From positions 1 to 48,853 of the IMG/VR virus record IMGVR_UViG_3300013125_000012: DNA of 48,853 nt, one strand, 5' to 3'. This document shows, piece after piece, positions 1 through 6,074 of this stretch (within the stretch, counting starts at the first letter, position 1; every line of letters starts with the position of its first letter). The DNA is from a virus. Position numbers and translations under genes: made by a program. Under the pieces are notes generated by a model. That model saw only the letters and a program-made list of their open reading frames with translations, was not told where the DNA came from and made no database searches.

Positions 1-157
1 CGAAGTCGAGATCACCGATATCGGCGTCGCACTCTTTGGGGTCGCACGTCCCCTCGTTGGCGATGTGCTTCAACCGCCCGAGCATGTTGTAGATGTTGTC
101 TAGCCACGCCTCAGCGAGAAGCCGTGCGTGTTCGTACTGGTCCTTTTCGGGTTCCAT
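1..157 (-). CDS. Small hypothetical protein, 3' end outside window
   Basis: The ATG is at 157 and the frame stays open for 52 codons to the window edge, so the C-terminus is missing. A TAGGAG ribosome binding site lies 7 nt upstream and overlaps the stop codon of the preceding small gene, which suggests coupled translation. The visible part begins MEPEKDQYEHARLLAEAWLD, is helical and acidic, and later has two cysteines seven residues apart. No family is recognised. Confidence 0.6.
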   Translation of the reverse strand, partial: MEPEKDQYEHARLLAEAWLDNIYNMLGRLKHIANEGTCDPKECDADIGDLDF

Positions 158-160
158 TGC

Positions 161-259
161 CTAACTCCTAGTGTGTTGTGGTGACGGCAACGAATGCGAC
201 CGGTTGCAGAATGCACCACCGCGCAGAGGGTAGTAACAGTGATCGTAGGCGATGTTCAT
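161..259 (-). CDS. 32-aa Cys/His microprotein
   Basis: This short frame begins MNIAYDHCYYPLRGG. Its ATG overlaps the TGA of the upstream gene in an ATGA junction, and its TAG falls inside the ribosome binding site of the downstream gene. The tight packing on both sides is the main evidence that it is real. It has two Cys and several His residues, so metal binding is possible, but no function can be assigned. It has no good Shine-Dalgarno site of its own and would rely on coupling. Confidence 0.45.
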   Translation of the reverse strand: MNIAYDHCYYPLRGGAFCNRSHSLPSPQHTRS

Positions 260-519
260 CGGACGTCGTTCTGGTGAAGTGCGGCCAGCTTGGTTGTCGG
301 CCATCCTTCCCACTTGATCACGGGAGCAGCATCCTTTGGAAAGACGCTCACGTGAAGTTTGCCGTCTTCGGATTCGTAGCATTCGACGCTGACAACTTCC
401 TCGGGCTCACTGTTGTGCAGAGCTTTGACGGAGACACGAAGTATCGTGTTTCCGCCGGTGCCTGTCGGTTGCTGGCGACGATCACTGTCAACCGTCGCGT
501 AGAAATGATGCATACCCAT
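256..519 (-). CDS. Hypothetical protein, 87 aa
   Basis: The start at 519 was chosen because GAAAGGATC lies 11 nt upstream; a second in-frame ATG follows two codons later. The start begins MGMHHFYATVDSD. The frame could be opened nine codons further upstream, but that would run into the ribosome binding site. The product looks like a small mixed alpha/beta domain with an acidic middle and no membrane segment. It is first in a chain of three overlapping small genes and follows the structured leader at 551-607. Function unknown. Confidence 0.6.
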   Translation of the reverse strand: MGMHHFYATVDSDRRQQPTGTGGNTILRVSVKALHNSEPEEVVSVECYESEDGKLHVSVFPKDAAPVIKWEGWPTTKLAALHQNDVR

Positions 520-550
520 GTTTGTGTTGATCCTTTCCTGAAACAATGTC

Positions 551-607
551 GTAGCTCTACGCTACCATCCGCCGTCATCGTTGGGTTTGGATGCCGGCGG
601 TTGGTAG
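551..607 (-). promoter_or_regulatory. Structured intercistronic RNA element (long hairpin plus GUAGA loop)
   Basis: Between the stop at 622 and the start at 519 the transcript can form a 16-bp hairpin (562-607). Its stems are CTACCA/TGGTAG, CCGCCG/CGGCGG and CATC/GATG, separated by single mismatches, with a 10-nt loop. The 3' side runs into a second stem GTAGC/GCTAC closing a GTAGA loop (551-565). There is no T-run, so it is not a standard terminator. A related arrangement with a compensated base pair occurs at 2647-2699. Confidence 0.6.
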
Positions 608-621
608 AGGGCGAGCAGTGG

Positions 622-744
622 CTATTCCGGAAACTCTTTGTTGACACCGTCGAAGTAGACGAATTGCTCACGGATGTCATCAGGTTGGTCGTTGATGAAC
701 TTCACGATCTCAACGTACTTGTCGTCCGGTCGTTCGTCGGTCAT
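622..744 (-). CDS. 40-aa acidic microprotein
   Basis: ATG at 744 follows GGAGAGGAG, a strong ribosome binding site 8-9 nt away. The 40 codons begin MTDERPDDKYVEIVKFINDQ and end in TAG. The protein is small, acidic and helical, without cysteines or a membrane segment. It sits 24 nt after the preceding 193-aa gene, and its stop codon is followed directly by the hairpin element at 551-607. Function unknown. Confidence 0.55.
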   Translation of the reverse strand: MTDERPDDKYVEIVKFINDQPDDIREQFVYFDGVNKEFPE

Positions 745-768
745 TCTGCGTACTCCTCTCCTTCGCTC

Positions 769-1350
769 TCAGCCATCGATTGCGTTTATCATCTCGATCC
801 AGTCGTTGGACTCGATCATGTCGATGACGTTTTCGAGGCTGGTCGCGTACTCGATGTCACGTTTGACACCTCGCTCGAAGTGTCGCCAGTGCGCGAGATC
901 GATTGCGTCCCACGTATCGATCGGTGTGAGGCCCTCGACGACGAGCCAACCACCGGATCGGCCAGCACTGTACACCTTAATCTTGTGTTCGCGGTAATCA
1001 CGACCGTACTGTGGGAAGTAGAAGTATTCGCGCTTGGACGGATAACCGTTCCGAAGTGGCACAATCTCATCGTCACCATTGGGTGTGTCGAATTCGTACT
1101 TGATGGCCATGCACCAATCGTCCCAGAAGGTTTCTTGTGCGGTTTCAAACCACCATTCGATGGCTTTATCTGCAACCTTCTCGGTACAGTTGAACTTGGC
1201 CATGATCTCATTGACATCTGGCCAATTGTGCACCTTGACGTTGATCGCTGGCAGTTGATCACCGCCGTACAGGTGTAGTGAATGCGTCTGTACATCCGCT
1301 TTTGTGTAGATGCGCGGTAGACGCGGTGTGCGCCGCTTAGTAGTTGTCAT
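769..1350 (-). CDS. Hypothetical protein, 193 aa
   Basis: The ATG at 1350 is preferred over the one at 1359 because AAGGA lies 8 nt before it. The gene overlaps the end of the upstream zinc-ribbon gene by 14 nt, so translation is probably coupled. The product starts MTTTKRRTPRLPRIYTKADV and is rich in Trp, Tyr and acidic residues, with a repeated aromatic pattern around residues 65-150. It has no membrane segment and no catalytic motif that I recognise. Confidence 0.6.
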   Translation of the reverse strand: MTTTKRRTPRLPRIYTKADVQTHSLHLYGGDQLPAINVKVHNWPDVNEIMAKFNCTEKVADKAIEWWFETAQETFWDDWCMAIKYEFDTPNGDDEIVPLRNGYPSKREYFYFPQYGRDYREHKIKVYSAGRSGGWLVVEGLTPIDTWDAIDLAHWRHFERGVKRDIEYATSLENVIDMIESNDWIEMINAIDG

Positions 1351-1540
1351 TGTCGCCATCCTTACAGCGTTGGCAAAGCTTAAGTTCCCCGAGTCCGTCT
1401 ACCGGGAACAGGATCTTCACCTTGCGGCATTTCGCGCACAAGGTCTTGGTTAACATCACCGCCCTGTCGTTGGCGTAGATGATCTTGGCGGCATTACTCG
1501 TTGGTGGCGATACCGTATCGATGTTTCCCCATCCTGACAA
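1337..1540 (-). CDS. Small zinc-ribbon protein, TTG start
   Basis: A TTG at 1540 is the likely start because GAAAGGATC is placed 8 nt upstream; the longer frame to 1603 would begin inside the structured leader. The 67-aa product has CAKC about 24 residues before CQRC near its C-terminus, a typical two-knuckle zinc ribbon. Such small ribbons are common in phage accessory regions, where they may bind nucleic acid or protein partners. The specific role is unknown. Confidence 0.55.
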   Translation of the reverse strand: MSGWGNIDTVSPPTSNAAKIIYANDRAVMLTKTLCAKCRKVKILFPVDGLGELKLCQRCKDGDNDNY

Positions 1541-1571
1541 ATTGGTGATCCTTTCTTGTGAGGGTAAGTCT

Positions 1572-1627
1572 GTTAGCCCCACGACACAGCCGATATCCGC
1601 CAATCGGCTGTAGCTTGAGTAGCTAAC
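1572..1627 (-). promoter_or_regulatory. Intercistronic hairpin of the CGGAY-loop family (divergent copy)
   Basis: A perfect 9-bp stem ACAGCCGAT/ATCGGCTGT (1586-1611) closes an 8-nt loop which on the minus strand reads TGGCGGAT. This is close to the loops of the elements at 4309, 5150 and 5489. An outer 6-bp stem GTTAGC/GCTAAC (1572-1577 with 1622-1627) encloses it and includes the stop codon of the upstream gene. A ribosome finishing that gene would therefore open the outer stem. The downstream start lies about 30 nt further on. Confidence 0.55.
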
Positions 1628-1859
1628 TGTGACTGTCCAGTTCGACTGTGAATCTAGCCGTTACGCCAGTCGCTCGATCTGCCGGAACGAAGATTCCGTA
1701 CAGGTCGATGACGGCTCGCTTCGAGCCAAACTCGACTCTTTGTTCAAAAGATTGGTATCGGAGCGTCCCACCCTGTACCAGAATCGGCGTTCCGATCTTA
1801 AGGGATCGTATTCCTTCAAGAGTGCGTGGTGCGATGATAGCATCCTGTGGAATGCTCAT
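1623..1859 (-). CDS. Hypothetical protein, 78 aa
   Basis: The ATG at 1859 overlaps the TGA of the upstream 224-aa gene (ATGA), a classic coupled junction. The product, beginning MSIPQDAIIAPRTLEGIRSL, looks like a compact beta-rich domain with a central GGTLRYQSFEQRVEFGSK segment. No family is recognised. Its TAG stop lies inside the outer stem of the leader element of the next gene. Confidence 0.55.
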   Translation of the reverse strand: MSIPQDAIIAPRTLEGIRSLKIGTPILVQGGTLRYQSFEQRVEFGSKRAVIDLYGIFVPADRATGVTARFTVELDSHS

Positions 1860-2530
1860 CGTGCGAACACACCCACCAAATTCTCGATCTCGTTGACGAC
1901 CTTCTCGATGTCGATGTAGGCGCTGACAGCGTCCTCACAGATCCATTCGACGTTGCCGTTTTCGTAAGCTGCATCGAACCACTCTCGGATCTGTTCGTCA
2001 GTGAGTTCGTCATCGATGAACTCCGCGCTGTCCGGGTAACGTTTCTTCATCTCACGGCGGATGTCGTTGACGAAGTCATCGCTGTTGTACACATCGTCTT
2101 GGAGTTCACGCTCCAAATCGGAGCAGTCATCTTCATCGAGGATTAGGTAGTCGTCCAACGATTCCAATGCCGCTGCGATGTCTGGTCGTGACACAAGTAC
2201 ACCCTTGTAGATGAGTACACCTTCTGTGCCGTATCCGCCGATGACACGATGAACGCCAGCGACGTCACCGAACATCCGAAGGAACGATCGACAGTTGCTG
2301 CGTTCCACTGTAGATCCGGCGTAGTCGGACCAACACAGCAGATCCGGCAGATACCAGTTTGCGAGTTCTGTGTCACCGTAGAAATGTGCTCGCTCGATCT
2401 CGCCCATGCCGATTATGACGTCTTCACTGCTACTGTTGATTGCTTCTTGCTCGGTCGGATCGTCAGCCCACGATTCGTAGACGACGGGATCGCCAAGTAT
2501 GTGTTTCAGTGCCGGTGACAAGTTAGTCAT
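1856..2530 (-). CDS. Hypothetical acidic protein, 224 aa
   Basis: The start at 2530 is chosen because it overlaps the stop of a 28-codon leader gene with its own strong ribosome binding site. The frame could be extended to 2584, but no ribosome binding site supports that. The product is strongly acidic, beginning MTNLSPALKHILGDPVVYES, with a run of Asp/Glu-rich helices in the second half. It contains no recognised catalytic motif. High negative charge is seen in some phage DNA-mimic or inhibitor proteins, but nothing specific supports that here. Confidence 0.6.
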   Translation of the reverse strand: MTNLSPALKHILGDPVVYESWADDPTEQEAINSSSEDVIIGMGEIERAHFYGDTELANWYLPDLLCWSDYAGSTVERSNCRSFLRMFGDVAGVHRVIGGYGTEGVLIYKGVLVSRPDIAAALESLDDYLILDEDDCSDLERELQDDVYNSDDFVNDIRREMKKRYPDSAEFIDDELTDEQIREWFDAAYENGNVEWICEDAVSAYIDIEKVVNEIENLVGVFAR

Positions 2531-2609
2531 CGCGTGGCTCGATGACGGTGGGATTGACTGGAAAAACGCGGTGCCACATACCATCTATACCATCCATACC
2601 ATTAGACAT
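2523..2609 (-). CDS. 28-aa leader peptide or microprotein
   Basis: AAAAGGATC stands 6 nt before the ATG at 2609. The 28 codons (MSNGMDGIDGMWHRVFPVNP and eight more residues) end in a TAA that overlaps the ATG of the 224-aa gene. The good ribosome binding site belongs to this frame and not to the larger gene, so it probably acts as a translated leader feeding ribosomes into the next cistron. The Met/Gly/Asp repeat at its start is unusual. Confidence 0.5.
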   Translation of the reverse strand: MSNGMDGIDGMWHRVFPVNPTVIEPRDD

Positions 2610-2646
2610 TGCAGATCCTTTTACTCCTCTTTCAAGAGCTTGTTTT

Positions 2647-2699
2647 GTTGCTCTACGCAACCACTGGCCAGCAACCATCTGAACGCGTGGTTACTGGCC
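2647..2699 (-). promoter_or_regulatory. Structured intercistronic RNA element (long hairpin plus GUAGA loop), second copy
   Basis: Downstream of the helicase stop (2721) a 12-bp hairpin forms between 2666-2677 and 2688-2699 with one G-U pair and a 10-nt loop. It is followed by the stem GTTGC/GCAAC around the loop GTAGA (2647-2661). In the copy at 551-565 the same position is GTAGC/GCTAC, a compensatory base-pair change with an unchanged loop. No T-tract follows, so termination is unlikely to be its main role. Confidence 0.6.
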
Positions 2700-2720
2700 G
2701 GAGGTTGAGGGTGAGCGTTG

Positions 2721-4250
2721 CTAGCCAACCACCGTGATCAACTGTTCTTTCGCCCGAGTGACGGCAACATACATCAGGTTCGTTTCCTGATTGAGTTGCC
2801 AATCCTGCCGAGCGTATTTCGATGGTTGGAACTTGTCCGGGCGCAACCAGTACACGCGATTCCACTCCCTGCCTTTCGACTTGTGAATCGTGGAGAGTGT
2901 GAGATTACGTGATTTGGACCCCGGAGTGGTGTCACCGAAGAGGCGTTCGATCTGCGCTTTCAGGTCGGCTTTCGTTGCGGTGTCCGGTAGGCCGTCCATT
3001 ATAGCGTACAACGCTTCGGTTTTGTCGTTGAGGCTGTCGGCTTGCCCTTCCTTCCCCTTCGCCATTAGCTCCTGCGTGCGGGTGTTACAGTAATCCTGCA
3101 ACTTATCCCGCAGCACGCTAAGGTTCTGGATCTTCGGCCAGCGATTCGCCAGCAGCCACAGACTGTATCCGATTTCTTTTCCTTCAACGTGACAAGGGAT
3201 GCCGCGCCGAAGATAAGCGTACGCGAGTGCAATCAGTGGCCGCGTGTTTCGGCAGAGAACAGCGTCATCTGCGGTCAATTCTTCCGCTTGTGCACGGTAG
3301 AACTGATCTTCGCTGATTTCGATTGCTGAACCTTGTGGTGCGGACTCGTCACAGGTGATGTGCGAAACCCACTCCTGTGCGACAGCGACAACTGCTTTCG
3401 GACATCTGAATGTTACCGTCAACGGCAACTCGATGCATCCAAACTCGTGTTTGATGATGTCGAGTGCGTCGCTATCAGCACCGGTGAATCCGTAGATTGC
3501 CTGTGCGGGATCGCCGACTGCGACGAAACGTCCACCGGGCTTAAGCATCGCCTTAGCGAGCGCACGCCGGGTTGGATTGCTGTCCTGCGCCTCGTCTACG
3601 AGTACCCAATCGAATTGCTGCACAGTAGCTTTCGCCCTCAGCGGCATGTAGATCATGTCGTCGAAGTCGATAACCGTGTACGCACTTTCGATGCTTTTGT
3701 TGAGGATCTTGATCGATTCGGCGATTGCCTCGTCGAGCATTCCCTCCTCAACAGTCTGGGAGTAGCGTGAATCGCTGTAGCCGTTCTTGGCTACAAGCTC
3801 AGTGTCCAGGTCGAAGTGAGCGACTAGCTCATTCCACGCGGCTTTATCGTCGATCCGACTCGTAATGCCGATGCCCTGTTGCTTGGCTAGAGATACGGCG
3901 TGGTGGACAAACTCGTGCAGGTACGCGGGCGTTTCTGCGTCATCCATCAAACCGTACAGTTTCTTGCCATCAACCTTTGCGCGCGGTGCGATTGCTTTCC
4001 ACGCGCGCAGTCCGAATGAATGGAACGTGCCGGCCTGTGCAGTCACAACGTCTTCGATCTTCGACGCGATTTCGTCGGCGATCTTCTTGTTGTATGCTGC
4101 AAAGGCGACGGAGCCTTTCATCCGATGGACACCAGTTACGAGTGAGGTCGTCTTGCCGGAGCCGGCGACGGCGATAAGAATCGCGTTACCAGTCCCGGTG
4201 TCGATCCAATCGTAGAATGTCGCCTGTTGCGGCGACGGCTTCAGTGGCAT
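2721..4250 (-). CDS. UvrD/Rep-type superfamily 1 DNA helicase
   Basis: This 509-aa protein carries the SF1A helicase motifs in order. They are Walker A AVAGSGKTT (residues 28-36), motif Ia near GTFHSFG, Walker B VLVDEAQD, GDPAQAIYGFTGA (motif III), TIHKSKGREW and MYVAVTRAKEQL (motif VI). It should translocate 3' to 5' on single-stranded DNA using ATP and work in phage replication or repair. It is somewhat shorter than cellular UvrD, with reduced insertion domains. The ATG at 4250 has GGAG 9 nt upstream, and the structured element at 4292-4332 lies in its leader. It is the only large enzyme among small accessory genes. Confidence 0.93.
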   Translation of the reverse strand: MPLKPSPQQATFYDWIDTGTGNAILIAVAGSGKTTSLVTGVHRMKGSVAFAAYNKKIADEIASKIEDVVTAQAGTFHSFGLRAWKAIAPRAKVDGKKLYGLMDDAETPAYLHEFVHHAVSLAKQQGIGITSRIDDKAAWNELVAHFDLDTELVAKNGYSDSRYSQTVEEGMLDEAIAESIKILNKSIESAYTVIDFDDMIYMPLRAKATVQQFDWVLVDEAQDSNPTRRALAKAMLKPGGRFVAVGDPAQAIYGFTGADSDALDIIKHEFGCIELPLTVTFRCPKAVVAVAQEWVSHITCDESAPQGSAIEISEDQFYRAQAEELTADDAVLCRNTRPLIALAYAYLRRGIPCHVEGKEIGYSLWLLANRWPKIQNLSVLRDKLQDYCNTRTQELMAKGKEGQADSLNDKTEALYAIMDGLPDTATKADLKAQIERLFGDTTPGSKSRNLTLSTIHKSKGREWNRVYWLRPDKFQPSKYARQDWQLNQETNLMYVAVTRAKEQLITVVG

Positions 4251-4291
4251 ATGTTTGTTCTCCTGATCCTTTACTTGATGTAGAAACTTGT

Positions 4292-4332
4292 AGGCTCGTG
4301 CCTGCTTGCCGGGAATATCCGTCCACTCCCGG
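4292..4332 (-). promoter_or_regulatory. CGGAY-loop pseudoknot-capable element, copy 1
   Basis: Directly after the stop of the 71-aa gene the transcript forms an 8-bp hairpin (4309-4332, one mismatch) with loop GGACGGAT. A second hairpin AGGC-ACGA-GCCT follows at 4292-4303. The loop GGAT can also pair with GTCC just 5' of the hairpin, giving an alternative or pseudoknotted fold. Two further copies at 5131-5173 and 5489-5512 keep the loops but change the stems in a compensatory way. The helicase start is 42 nt downstream. Confidence 0.65.
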
Positions 4333-4340
4333 ACAGTAGG

Positions 4341-4556
4341 CTAGCGAGCCACCACGTGGATATCCCCGATGATCTTACCGCGGAACGTCACATTCCCCGC
4401 GAGGTCAACTTGAGCGTACCTTGGGAAGTAATCGTATCCCTTCAGTTCCTCGAAATACCGGTGGAGGGCGTGTTCGTAAGACTCTGCCTCAATAATGAAG
4501 CCCCAACCCACCGAGTGGGAAGAATGGTAGTCTACTTCGAATTTCTGCATCGCCAT
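4341..4556 (-). CDS. Hypothetical protein, 71 aa
   Basis: ATG at 4556 follows GAAAGGGG by 8 nt. The product begins MAMQKFEVDYHSSHSVGWGF, has a central helix (ESYEHALHRYFEELKGY) and ends in a short beta-rich stretch. No family is recognised. Its 5' leader contains the hammerhead ribozyme at 4613-4659, and its last 35 leader bases are nearly the same as those of the gene starting at 5436. Its stop codon TAG overlaps the conserved TAGCCTAC at the head of the next structured element. Confidence 0.6.
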   Translation of the reverse strand: MAMQKFEVDYHSSHSVGWGFIIEAESYEHALHRYFEELKGYDYFPRYAQVDLAGNVTFRGKIIGDIHVVAR

Positions 4557-4612
4557 GTCATAACCCCTTTCGCGTGTCTGCCGTCATTATCGGCGCGTGT
4601 GTCGGGTTGTAT

Positions 4613-4659
4613 CCCGCGACGCTTCCCAGCGTTTCGTCCTTACAGACTCGTCAGGCGGG
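4613..4659 (-). ncRNA. Hammerhead ribozyme (self-cleaving RNA)
   Basis: Read on the minus strand, stem I is CCCGC (4659-4655) with GCGGG (4617-4613). The first core box CTGACGA occupies 4654-4648. Stem II is GTCT/GGAC closed by a GTAA GNRA tetraloop. The second core box GAA is at 4635-4633. Stem III is ACGCT/AGCGT closed by GGGA, and the cleavage base is C at 4618. Every conserved hammerhead nucleotide is present, with stem I open, which makes it type I. Cleavage is expected between 4618 and 4617. It lies between two co-directional cistrons, so self-cleavage would separate their mRNAs about 60 nt upstream of the start at 4556. Hammerheads are known from phages and prophages; activity here is not proven. 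Confidence 0.88.
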
Positions 4660-4666
4660 CAAGGGG

Positions 4667-5101
4667 CTAACGGTAAGTGGAAATTACCGCACGCTTCACT
4701 CGGCCCCAATCGTGATCATGCGTGATTGGGCGCACCGTGTCCGGCCACGGCACTACGTAGGCGTTCCCAAACGTTTCGTTGTAAGCATCTGGTTCGTGTT
4801 CAAAGTTGATCGCGGGAGCCCAACCGATACCGCCATCGGCACCTATGACCCCGCCTGTTTCGGTATCTGTAGGATAGAGCGCAAACTGATCGACTGCGCG
4901 ATCCATATCCTCCCGGCTGATCTCGTAAGCGCGAATGGTGACTAGGAACGGATACTGCCGCGTGATCTCCCGCTCGTATTCATGGTTGATCGATACGTCA
5001 ATCATGACCGATTCGGGGATGTCGCCATCTGCCACACGTCGCCGATAGCGTCGCACAGCACTCGCATTGCACGATATGTCGCCAAAGATTGAGAAATGCA
5101 T
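4667..5101 (-). CDS. Hypothetical protein, 144 aa
   Basis: ATG at 5101 is chosen because AGAGGATC lies 2-8 nt upstream; the open frame extends to 5218 but that part overlaps the structured leader. The product begins MHFSIFGDISCNASAVRRYR and is acidic. Its MIDVSINHEYEREITRQYPF segment is followed by a likely alpha/beta domain. No known family. The TAG stop is immediately followed by the sequence leading into the hammerhead ribozyme. Confidence 0.6.
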   Translation of the reverse strand: MHFSIFGDISCNASAVRRYRRRVADGDIPESVMIDVSINHEYEREITRQYPFLVTIRAYEISREDMDRAVDQFALYPTDTETGGVIGADGGIGWAPAINFEHEPDAYNETFGNAYVVPWPDTVRPITHDHDWGRVKRAVISTYR

Positions 5102-5130
5102 TAGATCCTCTCTACTCCTAGTGTGTATTC

Positions 5131-5173
5131 GCAGTCTCGTGACTGCCGGCCGGGGATGTCCGCCCATCCCCGG
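5131..5173 (-). promoter_or_regulatory. CGGAY-loop pseudoknot-capable element, copy 2
   Basis: This is the best-formed member. A perfect 8-bp stem CCGGGGAT/ATCCCCGG (5150-5173) closes the loop GGGCGGAC, and a perfect 6-bp stem GCAGTC/GACTGC (5131-5146) closes an ACGA tetraloop. The loop bases GGAC are complementary to GTCC at the 5' foot of the first stem, which allows a bistable or pseudoknot fold. It lies 20 nt after the stop of the 80-aa gene and about 30 nt before the next start codon. Confidence 0.7.
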
Positions 5174-5193
5174 ACAGTAGGCTAACGAGAGAC

Positions 5194-5436
5194 CTAGGCA
5201 GTTTGGCACCGTTGACACTTACTATTTGGCGTGAAATGGCCGGAGCAATGATTGACCCAACGATTCAACCGTGATGCGCCCACCACCTTACGAGTAAGGA
5301 TCTCCCCGTTCCCAACGGATGCAGCGGCGGGAAAGACGTAGTAAGCTCCCAAGCCGCATTCACACTCAGAATCCCCGCACTTCCCTTTACCACTAGCGAT
5401 CTTGCTCGTATCAATGCATAGGATCATCGCTTCCAT
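5194..5436 (-). CDS. Cysteine-rich small protein, 80 aa
   Basis: The ATG at 5436 follows a full AAAGGAGG site by 7 nt, the best ribosome binding site in this cluster; the frame open to 5487 would begin inside the leader structure. The protein has CGDSECECG near residue 20 and HCSGHFTPNSKCQRC at the C-terminus, giving two potential zinc sites. A virion, DNA-binding or host-interaction role is possible, but nothing is specific. A second in-frame TAG follows 15 nt after the first. Confidence 0.6.
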   Translation of the reverse strand: MEAMILCIDTSKIASGKGKCGDSECECGLGAYYVFPAAASVGNGEILTRKVVGASRLNRWVNHCSGHFTPNSKCQRCQTA

Positions 5437-5488
5437 GTCGTAACCTCCTTTCGCGTGTGTTGCCGTCCCGATTGCTCGTGGCTGCAAA

Positions 5489-5512
5489 CCGAGAATATCC
5501 GTCTATTCTCGG
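5489..5512 (-). promoter_or_regulatory. CGGAY-loop hairpin element, copy 3
   Basis: A perfect 8-bp stem CCGAGAAT/ATTCTCGG closes loop AGACGGAT. Relative to copy 2, two pairs change G-C to A-U in both arms, so the stem is conserved by compensation. ATCC at its foot matches loop GGAT, tracking the GTCC/GGAC pair of copy 2. CACGAG follows as in the other copies, but its stem is weak here. The leader 3' of it is nearly identical to that of the hammerhead-containing leader. Confidence 0.65.
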
Positions 5513-5610
5513 ATGGTAGGCGTGCGAACGCGCGTGCTAGTGCCACGGTTGCAACTACTTGGATGCGGTGAAACTTGAGGTAACGCGGTGGTAGTTATAG
5601 CGAGATGCCA

Positions 5611-5925
5611 TCAGAACCACGCACTCCCGCAGAACGGGCATTTGTCGTCCGGTTTGCCGGTGAACGCAAACAGCGTTTTGTTGCCAACTTCCGATTGGGT
5701 AATCGCGTCGTACGAGTACAGACCGAACTTGACCGGAATGCGGACACGGTTTGCGTCACGCTTCCACGTTTGGATGCGCCCGTTCAGTCGCCATTTGTGA
5801 CACGAGGTTGTGCCACCGATAAGGTGGTAACGAGCGTGGAAGCCAGTAGCGGCCTTCAGATCATCGATCGTTGGCCCGGCATACACGCTGGGTTCACCGG
5901 GTTCACCGGGTTCAGTTGTAGACAT
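5611..5925 (-). CDS. Hypothetical protein with C-terminal CxxC, 104 aa
   Basis: ATG at 5925 follows GGAGG by 8 nt and begins three codons after the stop of the preceding small membrane-protein gene. The N-terminus has a short repeat EPGEPGEP, and the C-terminus ends KCPFCGSAWF, a single zinc knuckle. A likely beta-rich domain lies between. It may be an accessory protein that dimerises around zinc. Function unknown. The 174-nt gap downstream contains the third CGGAY-loop hairpin. Confidence 0.6.
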   Translation of the reverse strand: MSTTEPGEPGEPSVYAGPTIDDLKAATGFHARYHLIGGTTSCHKWRLNGRIQTWKRDANRVRIPVKFGLYSYDAITQSEVGNKTLFAFTGKPDDKCPFCGSAWF

Positions 5926-5928
5926 CTG

Positions 5929-6069
5929 TCATTCCTCCGAGATCATGTAGATTGCGAGAGACATGACCACGATCCCGCTGGCAATCAGTAGCAGCGGATG
6001 TCCGGTTGCTGCAAACACATACGGGAACGCAGCGGCGATGGCGAACAGTGCGCGCTTCAGATTACGCAT
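5929..6069 (-). CDS. Small two-helix membrane protein, 46 aa
   Basis: ATG at 6069 follows GAGGTAGGA. The product begins MRNLKRALFAIAAAFPYVFA and consists almost entirely of two hydrophobic segments (about 8-22 and 27-43) joined by a short GHP turn. The basic N-terminus would stay in the cytoplasm. It could be a holin-like, superinfection or membrane-associated accessory protein; size and topology alone do not decide. It is packed between neighbours with gaps of 3-5 nt. Confidence 0.55.
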   Translation of the reverse strand: MRNLKRALFAIAAAFPYVFAATGHPLLLIASGIVVMSLAIYMISEE

Positions 6070-6074
6070 TGTTC

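Noticed and set aside
178-1278. A 366-codon plus-strand open frame
   Set aside because: It lies opposite several minus-strand genes with ribosome binding sites and ATGA overlaps, and its sequence is low in protein character; a shadow frame.
4292-5512. CGGAY elements as HDV-like, twister or hammerhead ribozymes
   Set aside because: None of the conserved cores of these classes (CTGANGA/GAA, twister GCCCAAGC-type, HDV J4/2 arrangement) could be fitted to all copies.
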